Positions 53,401 to 62,435 of a stretch of DNA of 64,000 nt are shown piece by piece. This stretch comes from Hyphomicrobiales bacterium (GTDB taxonomy: Bacteria > Pseudomonadota > Alphaproteobacteria > Rhizobiales > Rhizobiaceae), in the NCBI GenBank assembly GCA_900469625.1, contig UBXV01000002.1, positions 248,001 through 312,000 on the forward strand, in the 5' to 3' direction. Made by a program: the position numbers and the translations under genes. A model generated the notes under the pieces. It was given only the letters and a program-made list of their open reading frames with translations. It ran no database searches and had not been told where the DNA came from. The first letter of the stretch is position 1, and every line of letters begins with the position of its first letter.

Positions 53401-54392
53401 CGGCGCGGACGGCCTTCGATCTGCTTTCCGGCGAAGTGCACAGTTCGTTCCAGTCGATCCTGATCGAGGACAGCCGGTTCCTGCGCGATGCCGCAAACGA
53501 CCGTCTGCGCTCGGTGCTCGGCACGGTCGCTGCGAAGCAGTCGAGCGAAACGACCGGCGCAATCGGCAGCGGTGAACTGGCTCTCTGGTCGCAGGGCTTC
53601 GGCTCCTGGGGACGCATCGACGGTGACGGCAATGCGGCCAAGGCAGACCGCTCCATCGGCGGCTTCTTCGTCGGTGCCGACACGCAGGTGGACGAATGGA
53701 CCGTCGGCGCTCTTGCCGGTTACTCGCGCGCCTCGATGGACATCGACGCTCGGTTCTCTTCGGCAACCTCCGACAACTATCATCTCGGGCTCTATGCCGG
53801 CGGACGCTGGGGCGATGCATCGCTCAGAACCGGCGCTGCCTATAGCTGGCACGATATCGAGACGAGCCGCACGGTTTCGTTCCCGGGCTTCTCGGACACG
53901 CTCGATGCCGACTATAGTGCCGGCACCGGCCAGGTCTTCGGCGAGTTCGCCTATGCCTTCCAGACCGGCGCGGTCGATCTGGAGCCGTTTGCAAACCTTG
54001 CCTACGTGCACCTCAACCGTGACGGCTTCACCGAGCGTGGTGGCGCGGCCGCTCTCGTCGGCAAGGACGCTTCGCAGGACACGACGTTCACGACGCTCGG
54101 TCTGCGCGCTGCGTCCAGCTTCGACCTCGGCGGCGTTCTTGCGACGGCCCGCGGCACTGTCGGCTGGAGGCATGCCTTCGGCGACACGTTGCCGTTGTCG
54201 TCGAACGGGTTCTCTGCGGCAAGCACGTTTGTCATTGCCGGTGTTCCGATTGCCGAAAACTCGGCGGTGCTTGAAGCCGGTCTCGATTTCGCTGTCGCGC
54301 CGGACGCCACCCTCGGCCTGACCTACACGGGTCAATTCGGCGGCGGCGTCAGCGACCAGAGTGTGAAGGCAAATCTGAGCGTCAAGTTCTGA
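47430..54392 (+). CDS. Giant autotransporter with PATR passenger repeats
   Basis: The best start is TTG 47430, about eight bases after GGAGGGG, giving about 2320 residues. A long charged N region (about 37 residues) precedes a hydrophobic stretch and a cleavage site after ALAQA-like text near residue 65 (VPLAQA). Residues 66-325 are a glycine-rich GGxGG tract. Residues 385-1800 are autotransporter-associated beta-strand repeats (NTYTGATSIVAGGTLALSG type) in three homologous blocks. Residues 2047-2320 form the beta-barrel (GELALWSQGFGSWGRID), which ends in VKF with a terminal Phe. It is a type Va surface protein, probably an adhesin or biofilm factor; no protease motif was seen. Confidence 0.92.
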   Translation: MKKINCKNRGLESGLEREERNERRPPSRRPAARSRRSLMSSTALWLFAASGLALGMATAVPLAQAGGKGGTGGGSSAGAGGSVDGSLQGTPGNNALGSGNGGGGGGPGAVGGAGGSHNGGTGGAGGAGGTGGSPDGLTGGVGSPGVGGLGGGGGGGGGAHGQIGNLQGGRGGNGGSSSNGDGGGGGAGGYGVVLLGPSSDFSSNITGGQGGDGGAGGAASGGSGIGGSGGDGGDGAALANAGTLTVNGEVNGGKGGAGGAGGQPSQMRNGDGGHGISALNGGTVIVNGTVRGGQAGTGGTGGVGGSGLFGRDLIVNLGASGSINGQPGGNAMTFDGGANTFRFLATSPGLFGNIAINNAATLTIEQSANGSLSSAITGDGSLIKTGSGTLTLGGMNTYTGATSIVAGGTLALSGQGRINASSGLTADGIFDVSAAVSPSVKSLVGSGQVELGSKSLNITNATGTFSGAINGTGGISVKAGTQILTGVNTFTGQVGTDAGATLQIGNGGAGGSLVGNINNSGAVVFNSSSSLLYGGSITGNGTFSQLGTGTLTLTATNSTAGAVTIGTGSTLQLGNGGTTGWIGGSGNFLGVITNNGTLVYNRSDNVSHAGTFGGTGTITQAGTGKLTLTGNNSLFAGSTSVTGGTALINGQLGGNVNVGSGGTLGGSGRIGGDVAINGTLSAGNSPGTLTIGGDLTLNAGSTSVFELNARGLVGSAGNNDLVKVGGDLTLGGVLNAQVAQAGFYRLFEYDGSLTGNFATTTATSTAQNFTVASHQVETGIAKQVNLSVLGTGQTMHFWDGADTTGNGAVNGGAGTWSSTGTNWTGPAMRSNINGRFGGSVGVFAGANGGAVNVVGTQSFDTLQFSATTGGTGYTLNGGVLAFNPASGTAATINVDSGIATTIGSVLQDGGTGTGLKKAGNGTLTLTGVNTYTGATTINGGGTLALSGAGSIGTSSGVTGDGTFDVSAATAANVKSLTGGGRVVLGGNTLNINNATGTFSGAISGAGGVNIAGGTQVLTAANTHTGATTVAAGGTLVLSGQGRVSASSGLTANGTVDVSAAGAPIINSLAGSGQVLLGGKTLVINNATGTFSGAINGTGGVFVSGGTQVLSGANTFTGTAVTNTGATLQIGDGGAGGSIVSDVNNHGALVFNRAGNLTYSGEITGDGAFSQVGSGTLTLTKDHSTAAAVTIGTGSTLQLGNGGTTGWIGGTVGYLGSIANNGALVYNRSNDVTYAGVVSGNGTLTQAGTGKLTLTGDNSQFSGATSVTSGTTYVNGQLGGNVNVGSGGTLGGSGEVKGDVVVDGTLSAGNSPGTLTIAGDLTLNGGSTSVFELNTPGLVGGTDNDLVKVGGNLTLGGALDARVASAGYYRLFEYDGSLTGNFATTTATSTAPGFTVASHQVQTAIAKQVNLSVLGTGQTMQFWDGADTTGNGTVNGGGGTWTSAGTNWTGDPLNAGVNGTYGGSVGVFAGATGGTVNVVGTQNFDTLQFSATTDGSGYTINGGALAFNPASGTAATINVGNGVSTTIETVLQNGGTGTGLNKVGNGTLTLKGMNTYTGATSIAAGGTLALSGQGRINASSGLTANGTFDVSAAAAAEVKSLAGTGQVVLGSNYLKINNATGTFSGAITGAGGVNIAAGTQVLTGANTFTGGAGISSGATLQIGDGGAGGSLASGVTNFGALVFNSSANATYGGSITGPGSFSQIGTGTLTLTANNSTSGAVTVGTGSTLQLGNGGTTGWIGGSGNFLGSIANNGALIYNRSNDVTYAGTVSGNGTLTQAGTGKLTLTGVNSFTGATDIKSGDLIVNGSLANSSLTTIRRGARLGGTGTLGNTTIQAGGVHAPGNSIGTQTIAGNYTNNGVLQIEGSPTATDKLIVSGGVDISGATLDLLLSPNTASSWQLINGPFILIDKQSSGAITGTFASIVDNLVFLDPTVDYSGGDGNDLSLKLTRNDVSFASIGRTRNQIAASTVVEGLGLTNPIFSAVAFAATPEAARTAFDLLSGEVHSSFQSILIEDSRFLRDAANDRLRSVLGTVAAKQSSETTGAIGSGELALWSQGFGSWGRIDGDGNAAKADRSIGGFFVGADTQVDEWTVGALAGYSRASMDIDARFSSATSDNYHLGLYAGGRWGDASLRTGAAYSWHDIETSRTVSFPGFSDTLDADYSAGTGQVFGEFAYAFQTGAVDLEPFANLAYVHLNRDGFTERGGAAALVGKDASQDTTFTTLGLRAASSFDLGGVLATARGTVGWRHAFGDTLPLSSNGFSAASTFVIAGVPIAENSAVLEAGLDFAVAPDATLGLTYTGQFGGGVSDQSVKANLSVKF
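48591..50189 (+). repeat. Autotransporter passenger repeat, block 1
   Basis: A 1599-base, 533-codon block. It begins at the sequence encoding GTLTLGGMNTYTGATS and runs to the equivalent point of block 2. It includes a distinctive GTTGWIGG stretch and a TMHFWDGADTTGNG stretch, both found again in block 2. Confidence 0.8.
50190..52061 (+). repeat. Autotransporter passenger repeat, block 2 (with inserted module)
   Basis: An 1872-base block homologous to block 1 but longer by about 273-276 bases. Matching landmarks lie 1599 bases apart at the start and 1872-1875 bases apart later. This shows one extra module of about 91-92 codons near 50200-50790, where two similar PATR segments follow each other. 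Confidence 0.8.
52062..52790 (+). repeat. Autotransporter passenger repeat, block 3 (truncated)
   Basis: A partial copy that matches the first half of blocks 1 and 2 up to the AGTGKLTLTG stretch; the GTTGWIGG landmark lies 1596 bases after that of block 2. The part with the FWDGADTTGNG landmark is missing and a unique linker to the barrel follows. Confidence 0.75.
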
Positions 54393-54407
54393 TTGAACGC
54401 AATCGAG

Positions 54408-54459
54408 GCGAACAGCCGCCCGCCGGGGTGCTTCAGCATCCAGGCGGGCGGCTGTTCGC
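54408..54459. terminator. Long hairpin between autotransporter and pobR
   Basis: A perfect 17-base stem (left arm GCGAACAGCCGCCCGCC, right arm its complement) with an 18-base loop starts 16 bases after the autotransporter stop. No T run follows on either side. It lies between convergent genes and probably serves both. Confidence 0.7.
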
Positions 54460-54482
54460 GTTCAAGGCTGGCTTGAAGCGTT

Positions 54483-55379
54483 CTACGCGCCAAGCTTCAT
54501 CCGCTCGGCAAGTCGCCAGGCTCTTGGCGTCATGCCGGTCTGGCGCAGGAAGAAGCGCGAGAAATAGGCCGGATCGGCAAAGCCGAGCCGGAAGCCGATT
54601 TCCTGGACGCTGCCGCGCGTGAAGACGAGTTCGCGGCGGGCCTCGTCCGTCAGCTTTCGGGCGATGATCTCGTGGGCACTCTGGCCGGTGACATCGCGGG
54701 CGATGCGATTGAGATGCGTGGGCGAGAGGCCGAGTTCTCGGGCATAAAACGTGGCCGGCCTGTGAGCGCGGTGGTGCTGTTGGAGGAGGCCGAGAAACTG
54801 CTCCATGCGCCGTTGGTTTTCCGTGTCGGCGGCGTCGTCCTTGACCGGGTGCTCCTCGCCCAGGCGTGCAGCCAGCGTCAACGCGGACGTCAGGTAGGCG
54901 TCGAGCAGGTCGGTCCGATGGCTTCGGTTGGCCTCCCATTCCGCGCCCAGTCGGGCGAGCGTCAGCGCCACATAGCCACCGTCTTCGCTACCGTCGAGGC
55001 GGGTCAGGCGCGGAGCAGCCATCCAGCTCCCGAGGCGGCTGCGCTCTCCCGGCGAAACCCGTAAATGCGAGGCGAGAACGGTAAAGACGAAGCCGTCGAT
55101 ATCGCGAGAAAACCGGAAGCCATGATTGAGCGCCGGCGGCACGGTGATCATTACGGGAGGGCGAATGGGCTGCACCGTTTCGCCAAACAGCGCATCTCCC
55201 GAACCGCCGGCAATGTACAAGATCTGAAAGAAATTCTGATGCCGATGCAGCCCGATCTCCCAATGATACAGGCTGCTGCGCGACGGGATCGTTTCGCAAT
55301 GCAGCCAGAAATCAGGCCGTTTGCGCGCGTCTTCCCCGTAGAGTTCGTAGGTCGGGACCGGTTTCGTCATTGCTGTCAT
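54483..55379 (-). CDS. pobR: AraC-family regulator of pobA (PobR)
   Basis: From ATG 55379 (or 55370) the protein has 298 residues; a longer frame upstream overlaps pobA and is not real. The N-terminal cupin region has LYHWEIGLHRHQNFFQILYI, and the C-terminal AraC domain has two helix-turn-helix parts (YARELGLSPTHLNRIARDVT and EIGFRLGFADPAYFSRFFLR). It is divergent from pobA across about 105 bases, as in rhizobia where an AraC-type PobR activates pobA in response to 4-hydroxybenzoate. Confidence 0.87.
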   Translation of the reverse strand: MTAMTKPVPTYELYGEDARKRPDFWLHCETIPSRSSLYHWEIGLHRHQNFFQILYIAGGSGDALFGETVQPIRPPVMITVPPALNHGFRFSRDIDGFVFTVLASHLRVSPGERSRLGSWMAAPRLTRLDGSEDGGYVALTLARLGAEWEANRSHRTDLLDAYLTSALTLAARLGEEHPVKDDAADTENQRRMEQFLGLLQQHHRAHRPATFYARELGLSPTHLNRIARDVTGQSAHEIIARKLTDEARRELVFTRGSVQEIGFRLGFADPAYFSRFFLRQTGMTPRAWRLAERMKLGA

Positions 55380-55400
55380 CCATCGCCGATGTTCGATTAG

Positions 55401-57190
<1,790 letters not shown>

Positions 57191-57279
57191 GGCGACTTCA
57201 GAATGGTGAACGGGTCTGCAAGATCGTCAGTCGACCAGGCTTTGTAAAGGGGCGACCTTCGCCGTTCGTGCTGCCGCCG

Positions 57280-58206
57280 TCATGGCCTTTGGGCAATGTC
57301 GGCGGCTGCCTCGCGGATCGTCTGTATCAGGATCGATAGCGGCAGCGATGTGACGGAGTCGGCACGCATCGTCAGGCCGACCGGCCCCTTGGTCTCGCTC
57401 GTGTCGATCGGCAGGACCGCGAGCGTTCCATCGGCGATATCGCTGGCAACGACACCCTGAGAGATGATCCAGATGGCATCGCTGGTCCGCACGAAGGCCC
57501 GGCCAAAGGCGTCGGATACAGTCTCGATCTGGTTTGGCAGGCCGGGCGTGCCGTTGGCAATCAGAAAATGATCGACGAAAGGGCGGATGATCGAGGCGCG
57601 CGTCGGCATCAGCACCGGATAGTCCGCAAGATGGGAAAACGCCGATTGCGCGCCGGCAAGCAGGGGATGCCCGGCGCGAACGGCAAAAACCACCTGTTCG
57701 GAATAGAGATGCTCGAAGGAAAAGCCGGTCATTTTCTCGGGTGCGGCCAGCCGGCCGACGACGAGGTCGAGGTCGCCGACCCGCAGCTGCTCCAGAAGCA
57801 CGGCATTCTCACCGGTGACGATCTTGATCCTGGCGCCGGTGTCCTCCTTCAGGAACAGCGACATTGCCCGCGGCATGATCCGCGTCGAGACTGTGGGGAG
57901 GGCGCCAATGCGCACCGGGACGCCGTCGCCGGAGCGCTCCTGCGAGACCGAATCGAGCCCTTGGCGGAGCGCCGTGAGCGCGGCACCCGCATGTCGGAGA
58001 AAGACCTCGCCATAGCGGGTGATCTTGATGCCGCGTCCCTCGCGTTCGAAAACGGCAACGCCCAACACCTCTTCCAGCTCGCGGATCGTCTTGGTGACGG
58101 CCGGCTGGCTGACATGCAGGAGTTCGGCCGCCTTCATGACGCTCTTCTGCCTTGCGACCTCGACAAACGTCTGCAGATGGCGAAACTTGACGCGGGCATC
58201 GATCAT
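57280..58206 (-). CDS. pcaQ: LysR-family activator of pcaDCHGB (PcaQ)
   Basis: From ATG 58206 the protein has 308 residues (311 from ATG 58215). It begins IDARVKFRHLQTFVEVARQK, followed by SQPAVTKTIRELEEVLGV, the PcaQ winged helix. In Sinorhizobium and Agrobacterium PcaQ activates pcaDCHGB in response to beta-carboxymuconate and related intermediates. It is divergent from pcaD. Starting at 58206 leaves the PcaQ box at 58214-58229 just outside the gene, while starting at 58215 would overlap it by two bases. Confidence 0.92.
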   Translation of the reverse strand: MIDARVKFRHLQTFVEVARQKSVMKAAELLHVSQPAVTKTIRELEEVLGVAVFEREGRGIKITRYGEVFLRHAGAALTALRQGLDSVSQERSGDGVPVRIGALPTVSTRIMPRAMSLFLKEDTGARIKIVTGENAVLLEQLRVGDLDLVVGRLAAPEKMTGFSFEHLYSEQVVFAVRAGHPLLAGAQSAFSHLADYPVLMPTRASIIRPFVDHFLIANGTPGLPNQIETVSDAFGRAFVRTSDAIWIISQGVVASDIADGTLAVLPIDTSETKGPVGLTMRADSVTSLPLSILIQTIREAAADIAQRP

Positions 58207-58213
58207 GGAATTC

Positions 58214-58229
58214 ATAACCCTCGGGTTAA
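58214..58229. promoter_or_regulatory. PcaQ binding site
   Basis: ATAACC-CTCG-GGTTAA matches exactly the ATAACC-N4-GGTTAA consensus known for rhizobial PcaQ. It lies in the pcaQ-pcaD intergenic region, 70 bases before pcaD, and abuts the pcaQ start. Confidence 0.88.
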
Positions 58230-58299
58230 TGGAATGCCGTGAAATATCATTTTACCTAACCAGATTAAACAGACAATTTGTTTTCAGAGGAGACGTGCC

Positions 58300-59112
58300 G
58301 TGCAGTTTGCCCGCATCAACGACATCACCATCCATTATCAGGTCATCGGCGCCACGGCCGAGCGGCCGGTGCTGGTCTTTGCCAATTCACTCGGCACCGA
58401 TTTCCGGATCTGGCGGGATGTCATTGTGCGTCTGGCGGGCGACTACGCAATCGTTCTCTACGACAAGCGCGGCCATGGTCTCTCCGATATCGGCCCGTTG
58501 CCTTATTCGATCGAAGACCACGCCAATGACTTGGCCGGGCTGCTCGACATGCTCGCCGTCAGCCGGGCGATCGTCTGCGGCCTTTCCGTTGGTGGGCTGA
58601 TCGCCCAGTCGCTCTATCAACAGCGGCCGGATCTCGTGCGCGCCTTGGTTCTCTGCGACACGGCGCACAAGATCGGCACGCCGGAACTCTGGGCGCAGCG
58701 TATAGCCGCGATCGAAACGAACGGCATCGAGGCGATCGCCGATGGTATCTTGGAGCGTTGGTTCACACCGGCCTTTAGACGGCCGGAAAATGCGGCATTG
58801 GTCGGTTATCGCAATATGCTGATCCGCCAGTCGGCGACGGGCTATGCCGCGACCTGCGGCGCGATCCGCGACGCCGACTACACCGAGGCGGCAAAGCGTA
58901 TCGCCGTGCCGGTTCTTTGCGTCGTCGGCGATCACGACGGTTCGACCCCTCCGGACGTGGTGCTTGCCACCGCACGCCTGATCCCGGGTGCCCGCTACGA
59001 AGTCATCCGCGACGCCGGCCATATTCCCTGCGTCGAAAAGCCGGAGGAACTGACCGCGATGCTGCGCGCCTTTTTCGAAATTGTAACGCATGGAGACAAA
59101 AGCCATGAGTGA
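58300..59112 (+). CDS. pcaD: 3-oxoadipate enol-lactonase
   Basis: GTG 58300 follows AGAGGAGA and gives 270 residues. The alpha/beta-hydrolase triad is visible: nucleophile Ser in GLSVGGLIAQ, Asp in VVGDHDGSTPP, and His in RDAGHIPCVEKPEEL. It hydrolyses beta-ketoadipate enol-lactone to beta-ketoadipate. It is the first gene of pcaDCHGB, with the PcaQ box upstream, and overlaps pcaC by eight bases. Confidence 0.93.
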   Translation: MQFARINDITIHYQVIGATAERPVLVFANSLGTDFRIWRDVIVRLAGDYAIVLYDKRGHGLSDIGPLPYSIEDHANDLAGLLDMLAVSRAIVCGLSVGGLIAQSLYQQRPDLVRALVLCDTAHKIGTPELWAQRIAAIETNGIEAIADGILERWFTPAFRRPENAALVGYRNMLIRQSATGYAATCGAIRDADYTEAAKRIAVPVLCVVGDHDGSTPPDVVLATARLIPGARYEVIRDAGHIPCVEKPEELTAMLRAFFEIVTHGDKSHE

Positions 59113-59509
59113 AGCCTTTACGCCCTCCGACCGCCATCGCCAGGGCATGGCGACGCGGCGAGCCGTTCTTGGCGACACCCACGTGGATCGGGCCCAGTCG
59201 ACGTCCACCGACTTCGATCGCCCGTTCCAGGATCTGATCACCGAGGCGGCGTGGGGGCATGTGTGGTCGCGTCCGACCTGGACGAAGCGGGAGCGTTCGA
59301 TCGTGACGATCGCGCTCCTGGCGGCCCTTGGGCAGGATGAAGAGGTGGCGATGCATGTGCGCGCCACCGCCAACACCGGCGCCACCCGTGACGACATCTG
59401 CGAGGCGTTGCTGCACGTGGCGATCTATGCCGGGGTTCCCGCCGCCAACCACGCGATCAAGATCGTCAAACAGGTCTTTGCGGAAATGGACGCGGGTAAG
59501 GCGGCCTGA
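59105..59509 (+). CDS. pcaC: 4-carboxymuconolactone decarboxylase
   Basis: From ATG 59105 (GGAGA upstream) the protein has 134 residues, the standard PcaC length. It contains FQDLITEAAWGHVWSRP, ERSIVTIALLAALGQDEEVA and the ICEALLHVAIYAGVPAANHA stretch of the AhpD-like fold. It decarboxylates gamma-carboxymuconolactone to the enol-lactone. It overlaps pcaD and is followed by pcaH after 12 bases. Confidence 0.94.
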   Translation: MSEAFTPSDRHRQGMATRRAVLGDTHVDRAQSTSTDFDRPFQDLITEAAWGHVWSRPTWTKRERSIVTIALLAALGQDEEVAMHVRATANTGATRDDICEALLHVAIYAGVPAANHAIKIVKQVFAEMDAGKAA

Positions 59510-59521
59510 CGGGAGAACGAG

Positions 59522-60271
59522 ATGTCCGATAGAGCGAACCGCAAGCCCGAGACCGGCGCCTTCTTCCCGCGCGACAGAAACTGGCATGCGCCGGCATTGA
59601 CGCCCGGCTACAAGACCTCGGTGCTGCGCTCGCCGCAGAAGGCGCTTCTGTCGCTCGACGGCACGATCTCCGAGATCACCGGCCCGGTCTTCGGCCATTC
59701 GATGCTCGGCGAACGCGACAATGATCTCATCCATAATTTCGCAAAGCCTGGCGAAAGCGCGATCGGCGAGCGCATCATCGTCCATGGCCGGGTGCTCGAC
59801 GAACGCCGCCGTCCGGTTCCCGGCGCTCTTCTCGAATTCTGGCAGGCGAATGCCGGCGGACGCTACCGCCACAAGAAGGAAAGCTATCTGGCAGCGCTCG
59901 ATCCGAATTTCGGCGGTTGCGGTCGCACCATCACCGACGAGGACGGCTTCTATTCCTTGCGCACCATCAAGCCCGGCCCCTATCCCTGGCCGAACGGCGT
60001 CAACGACTGGCGCCCGGCCCACATCCATTTTTCGATCTTCGGCCACGGCTTTGCGCAGCGGCTGATCACGCAGATGTATTTCGAGGGCGATCCGATGATC
60101 TGGAAGTGTCCGATCGTCAATACCATCGCCGATCGCCGTGCGATCGAGCAGCTGATCGCACCGCTCGACTGGGCCAACACCATCCCGATGGATGCGAGAG
60201 CCTACAAGTTCGACATCGTCTTGCGCGGACGGCGCTCGACGCTGTTTGAAAACCGCATGGAGGGCAACTGA
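59522..60271 (+). CDS. pcaH: Protocatechuate 3,4-dioxygenase beta subunit
   Basis: The 249-residue protein is the iron-binding beta subunit. It has [20 protein letters not shown] and [19 protein letters not shown], which hold the Tyr and His ligands of the non-haem Fe(III). With PcaG it opens the ring of protocatechuate between the two hydroxyls. Its stop overlaps the pcaG start by one base. Confidence 0.95.
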   Translation: MSDRANRKPETGAFFPRDRNWHAPALTPGYKTSVLRSPQKALLSLDGTISEITGPVFGHSMLGERDNDLIHNFAKPGESAIGERIIVHGRVLDERRRPVPGALLEFWQANAGGRYRHKKESYLAALDPNFGGCGRTITDEDGFYSLRTIKPGPYPWPNGVNDWRPAHIHFSIFGHGFAQRLITQMYFEGDPMIWKCPIVNTIADRRAIEQLIAPLDWANTIPMDARAYKFDIVLRGRRSTLFENRMEGN

Positions 60272-60885
60272 TGGTCCAGGCGCTCGACCACCTCAAGGAA
60301 ACGGCGTCGCAGACCGCCGGTCCCTACGTCCATATCGGCCTGACGCCGAATTTCTGTGGCATCGGCGGTGTCTACGACGCGGACCTGGGGACAGTGATGG
60401 TCGGTGAAAAGACCCTTGGCCAACGCATTACGGTCAGCGGCAGGGTGCTCGATGGCACGGGCACGCCGCTCAAGGACGCCCTGGTGGAAATCTGGCAGGC
60501 GGATGCCGCGGGGCTCTACAACTCGCCCTCGGAGATGCGCGGGTCTGCCGATCCGGCATTCTTGGGCTGGGGGCGGTGTCCGACCGGCGCCGAGGACGGC
60601 GTCTTCCGGTTCGAAACCATCAAGCCTGGCAAGGTGCCCTTCAAGGACGGGCGACCGATGGCGCCGCACATCACGTTCTGGATCGTTGCGCGCGGCATCA
60701 ATGTCGGCCTCCACACCCGGATGTACTTTCCCGACGAAGTGGAGGCGAATGCCGCGGACCCCCTGCTTTTGCGGGTCGAACATCGCGATCGCGTCGCCAC
60801 GCTTGTCGCAACCGGCAGCGCCCCTAATTATATCTTCGACATTCACCTGCAGGGTGAGAAGGAAACGGTCTTCCTCGACATCTGA
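60271..60885 (+). CDS. pcaG: Protocatechuate 3,4-dioxygenase alpha subunit
   Basis: The 204-residue alpha subunit shares the intradiol fold (ALVEIWQADAAGLYNSPSEM, PHITFWIVARGINVGLHTRM) but lacks the complete iron-ligand set, as is normal. It pairs with PcaH in the dioxygenase. A spacer of about 115 bases separates it from pcaB. Confidence 0.94.
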   Translation: MVQALDHLKETASQTAGPYVHIGLTPNFCGIGGVYDADLGTVMVGEKTLGQRITVSGRVLDGTGTPLKDALVEIWQADAAGLYNSPSEMRGSADPAFLGWGRCPTGAEDGVFRFETIKPGKVPFKDGRPMAPHITFWIVARGINVGLHTRMYFPDEVEANAADPLLLRVEHRDRVATLVATGSAPNYIFDIHLQGEKETVFLDI

Positions 60886-61002
60886 AACCGGAATGTCATG
60901 GCTGCGGACGGTCTGTTGCGTTTCGGTGCGTAGACGTCGGAAGCCGGACTGTGGCACTGCGTTGAAGTGTGAGCCTCGCTCGAGGCAACCATCGGGGGGA
61001 CA

Positions 61003-62058
61003 ATGACCTATTCCGCTTTCGACCATCCCTATCTCTCCGGTCTTCTGGGTGACGAGGCGGTGGCTGCCGAGTTTTCGACAGCCGCCGATATTCACGCCAT
61101 GCTCGCCTTCGAGGCGGCGCTGGCGCGTGCCGAGGCGATCCACGGCATCATTCCGGCAAGTGCCGCCGACCGCATCACCGAGGCCTGTCGCGGCTTTTCC
61201 CCCGATGTCGCAGCACTCCGGCGGGCGATGGCGCTCGACGGTGTGGTCGTTCCCGAACTGGTGCGGCAGTTGCGCGTGGCCGTTGGTGGCGAAGCGGCAG
61301 CGCACGTCCATTTCGGCGCGACCAGCCAGGATGTGATCGACACCAGCTTGATGCTGCGCATGAAGGCCGTTGCCGAGCTCTTCGCCACTCGCCTGGGCGA
61401 CGTCGTCTCGGCGCTGGAAGAGTGCGACGACCAATGGGGCGAGCAGGCCCTGATGGGGCGCACGCGCATGCAGGCGGCGATCCCGATCATCGTTTCGGAT
61501 CGCCTGCGCACCTGGATCGAACCGCTGCTCGACCATAAGGACAGGCTCGAGGCGATGGATCGCGATCTCTTCGCAGTTCAGTTCGGCGGCGCGGCCGGCA
61601 CGCTCGACAGGCTGCAGGGCCGGGCGGACGATGTGCGCGCGACGTTGGCCGAGGAACTGTCGCTTGCGGATTTTCCGCAATGGCACAGCCAGCGTTCGGA
61701 GGTCGCCGATTTCGCCAATGCCCTGTCGCTGGTGACTGGAAGCCTCGGCAAGTTCGGGCAGGACGTGGCGCTGATGGCGCAGCAGGGTGGCGAAATCGAG
61801 CTTGCGGGCGGCGGCGGTTCGTCGGCGATGCCGCACAAGCAGAACCCGGTTGCAGCCGAGGTCCTGGTGGCGCTTGCGCGCTTCAACGCGACGCAGCTTT
61901 CCGGCATTCACCAGGCGCTGGTCCACGAACAGGAACGCTCCGGTGCCGCCTGGACGCTCGAATGGCTGATCATGCCGCAGATGGCAGGCGCAACGGCCGC
62001 TGCCCTTCGCCTTGCAGCCGAGCTTGCGGGCAATATCCGGCGGCTCGGCTCCGCATGA
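61003..62058 (+). CDS. pcaB: 3-carboxy-cis,cis-muconate cycloisomerase
   Basis: The 351-residue protein belongs to the fumarase/aspartase superfamily, with HFGATSQDVIDTSLMLRM and the signature GGGGSSAMPHKQNPVAAEVL. It closes carboxymuconate to gamma-carboxymuconolactone. It is shorter than many PcaB proteins (about 450 residues), as is usual in rhizobia. It ends the pcaDCHGB operon, five bases from the stop of the convergent TPR gene. Confidence 0.92.
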   Translation: MTYSAFDHPYLSGLLGDEAVAAEFSTAADIHAMLAFEAALARAEAIHGIIPASAADRITEACRGFSPDVAALRRAMALDGVVVPELVRQLRVAVGGEAAAHVHFGATSQDVIDTSLMLRMKAVAELFATRLGDVVSALEECDDQWGEQALMGRTRMQAAIPIIVSDRLRTWIEPLLDHKDRLEAMDRDLFAVQFGGAAGTLDRLQGRADDVRATLAEELSLADFPQWHSQRSEVADFANALSLVTGSLGKFGQDVALMAQQGGEIELAGGGGSSAMPHKQNPVAAEVLVALARFNATQLSGIHQALVHEQERSGAAWTLEWLIMPQMAGATAAALRLAAELAGNIRRLGSA

Positions 62059-62062
62059 GCGT

Positions 62063-62404
62063 TCAAGTCTCGGGCTCGCTCCTGTTGGCCGCGGTGCATT
62101 GCCTGTCCAGGCGCTTCAGAAAAACCGTGATTTCACGGGCCACCTGCAGGTCGCCCTTCTTTTCGGCGACGGCGCGGCCCTCGGTCCAGGTGCGCCGGGC
62201 CTCTTCGATGCGGTTCAGCTTCAGCATGGCCGCTCCACGGAGCTTCCAGGCTGCCGAATAGGTCGGATCGAATTCGATCGCCCGCTGGAAATGCAAGATT
62301 GCGGTTTCGCCATCCCCTTCCTGCAGGCAGATGCTGCCAAGGGTGAACCGCAAGAGCGCGTCGTCGCGGCCGTCCTGCAGAAGTTTTTCAAGCACCAGTC
62401 GCAT
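62063..62404 (-). CDS. TPR-repeat protein
   Basis: From ATG 62404 the protein has 113 residues with about two tetratricopeptide units: LRFTLGSICLQEGDGETAIL and AWKLRGAAMLKLNRIEEARR. It has no signal peptide. TPR proteins mediate protein contacts; no partner is evident. It starts 31 bases after the flavin reductase stop on the same strand, so the two may share a transcript. Confidence 0.8.
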   Translation of the reverse strand: MRLVLEKLLQDGRDDALLRFTLGSICLQEGDGETAILHFQRAIEFDPTYSAAWKLRGAAMLKLNRIEEARRTWTEGRAVAEKKGDLQVAREITVFLKRLDRQCTAANRSEPET

Positions 62405-62435
62405 GGTCGTTCCCGAATGGATGTTCGCGCGCGGC

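Noticed and set aside
60202-61926. 574-codon minus-strand frame opposite pcaG and pcaB
   Set aside because: Both plus-strand genes are certain; the antisense frame is a GC-skew shadow.
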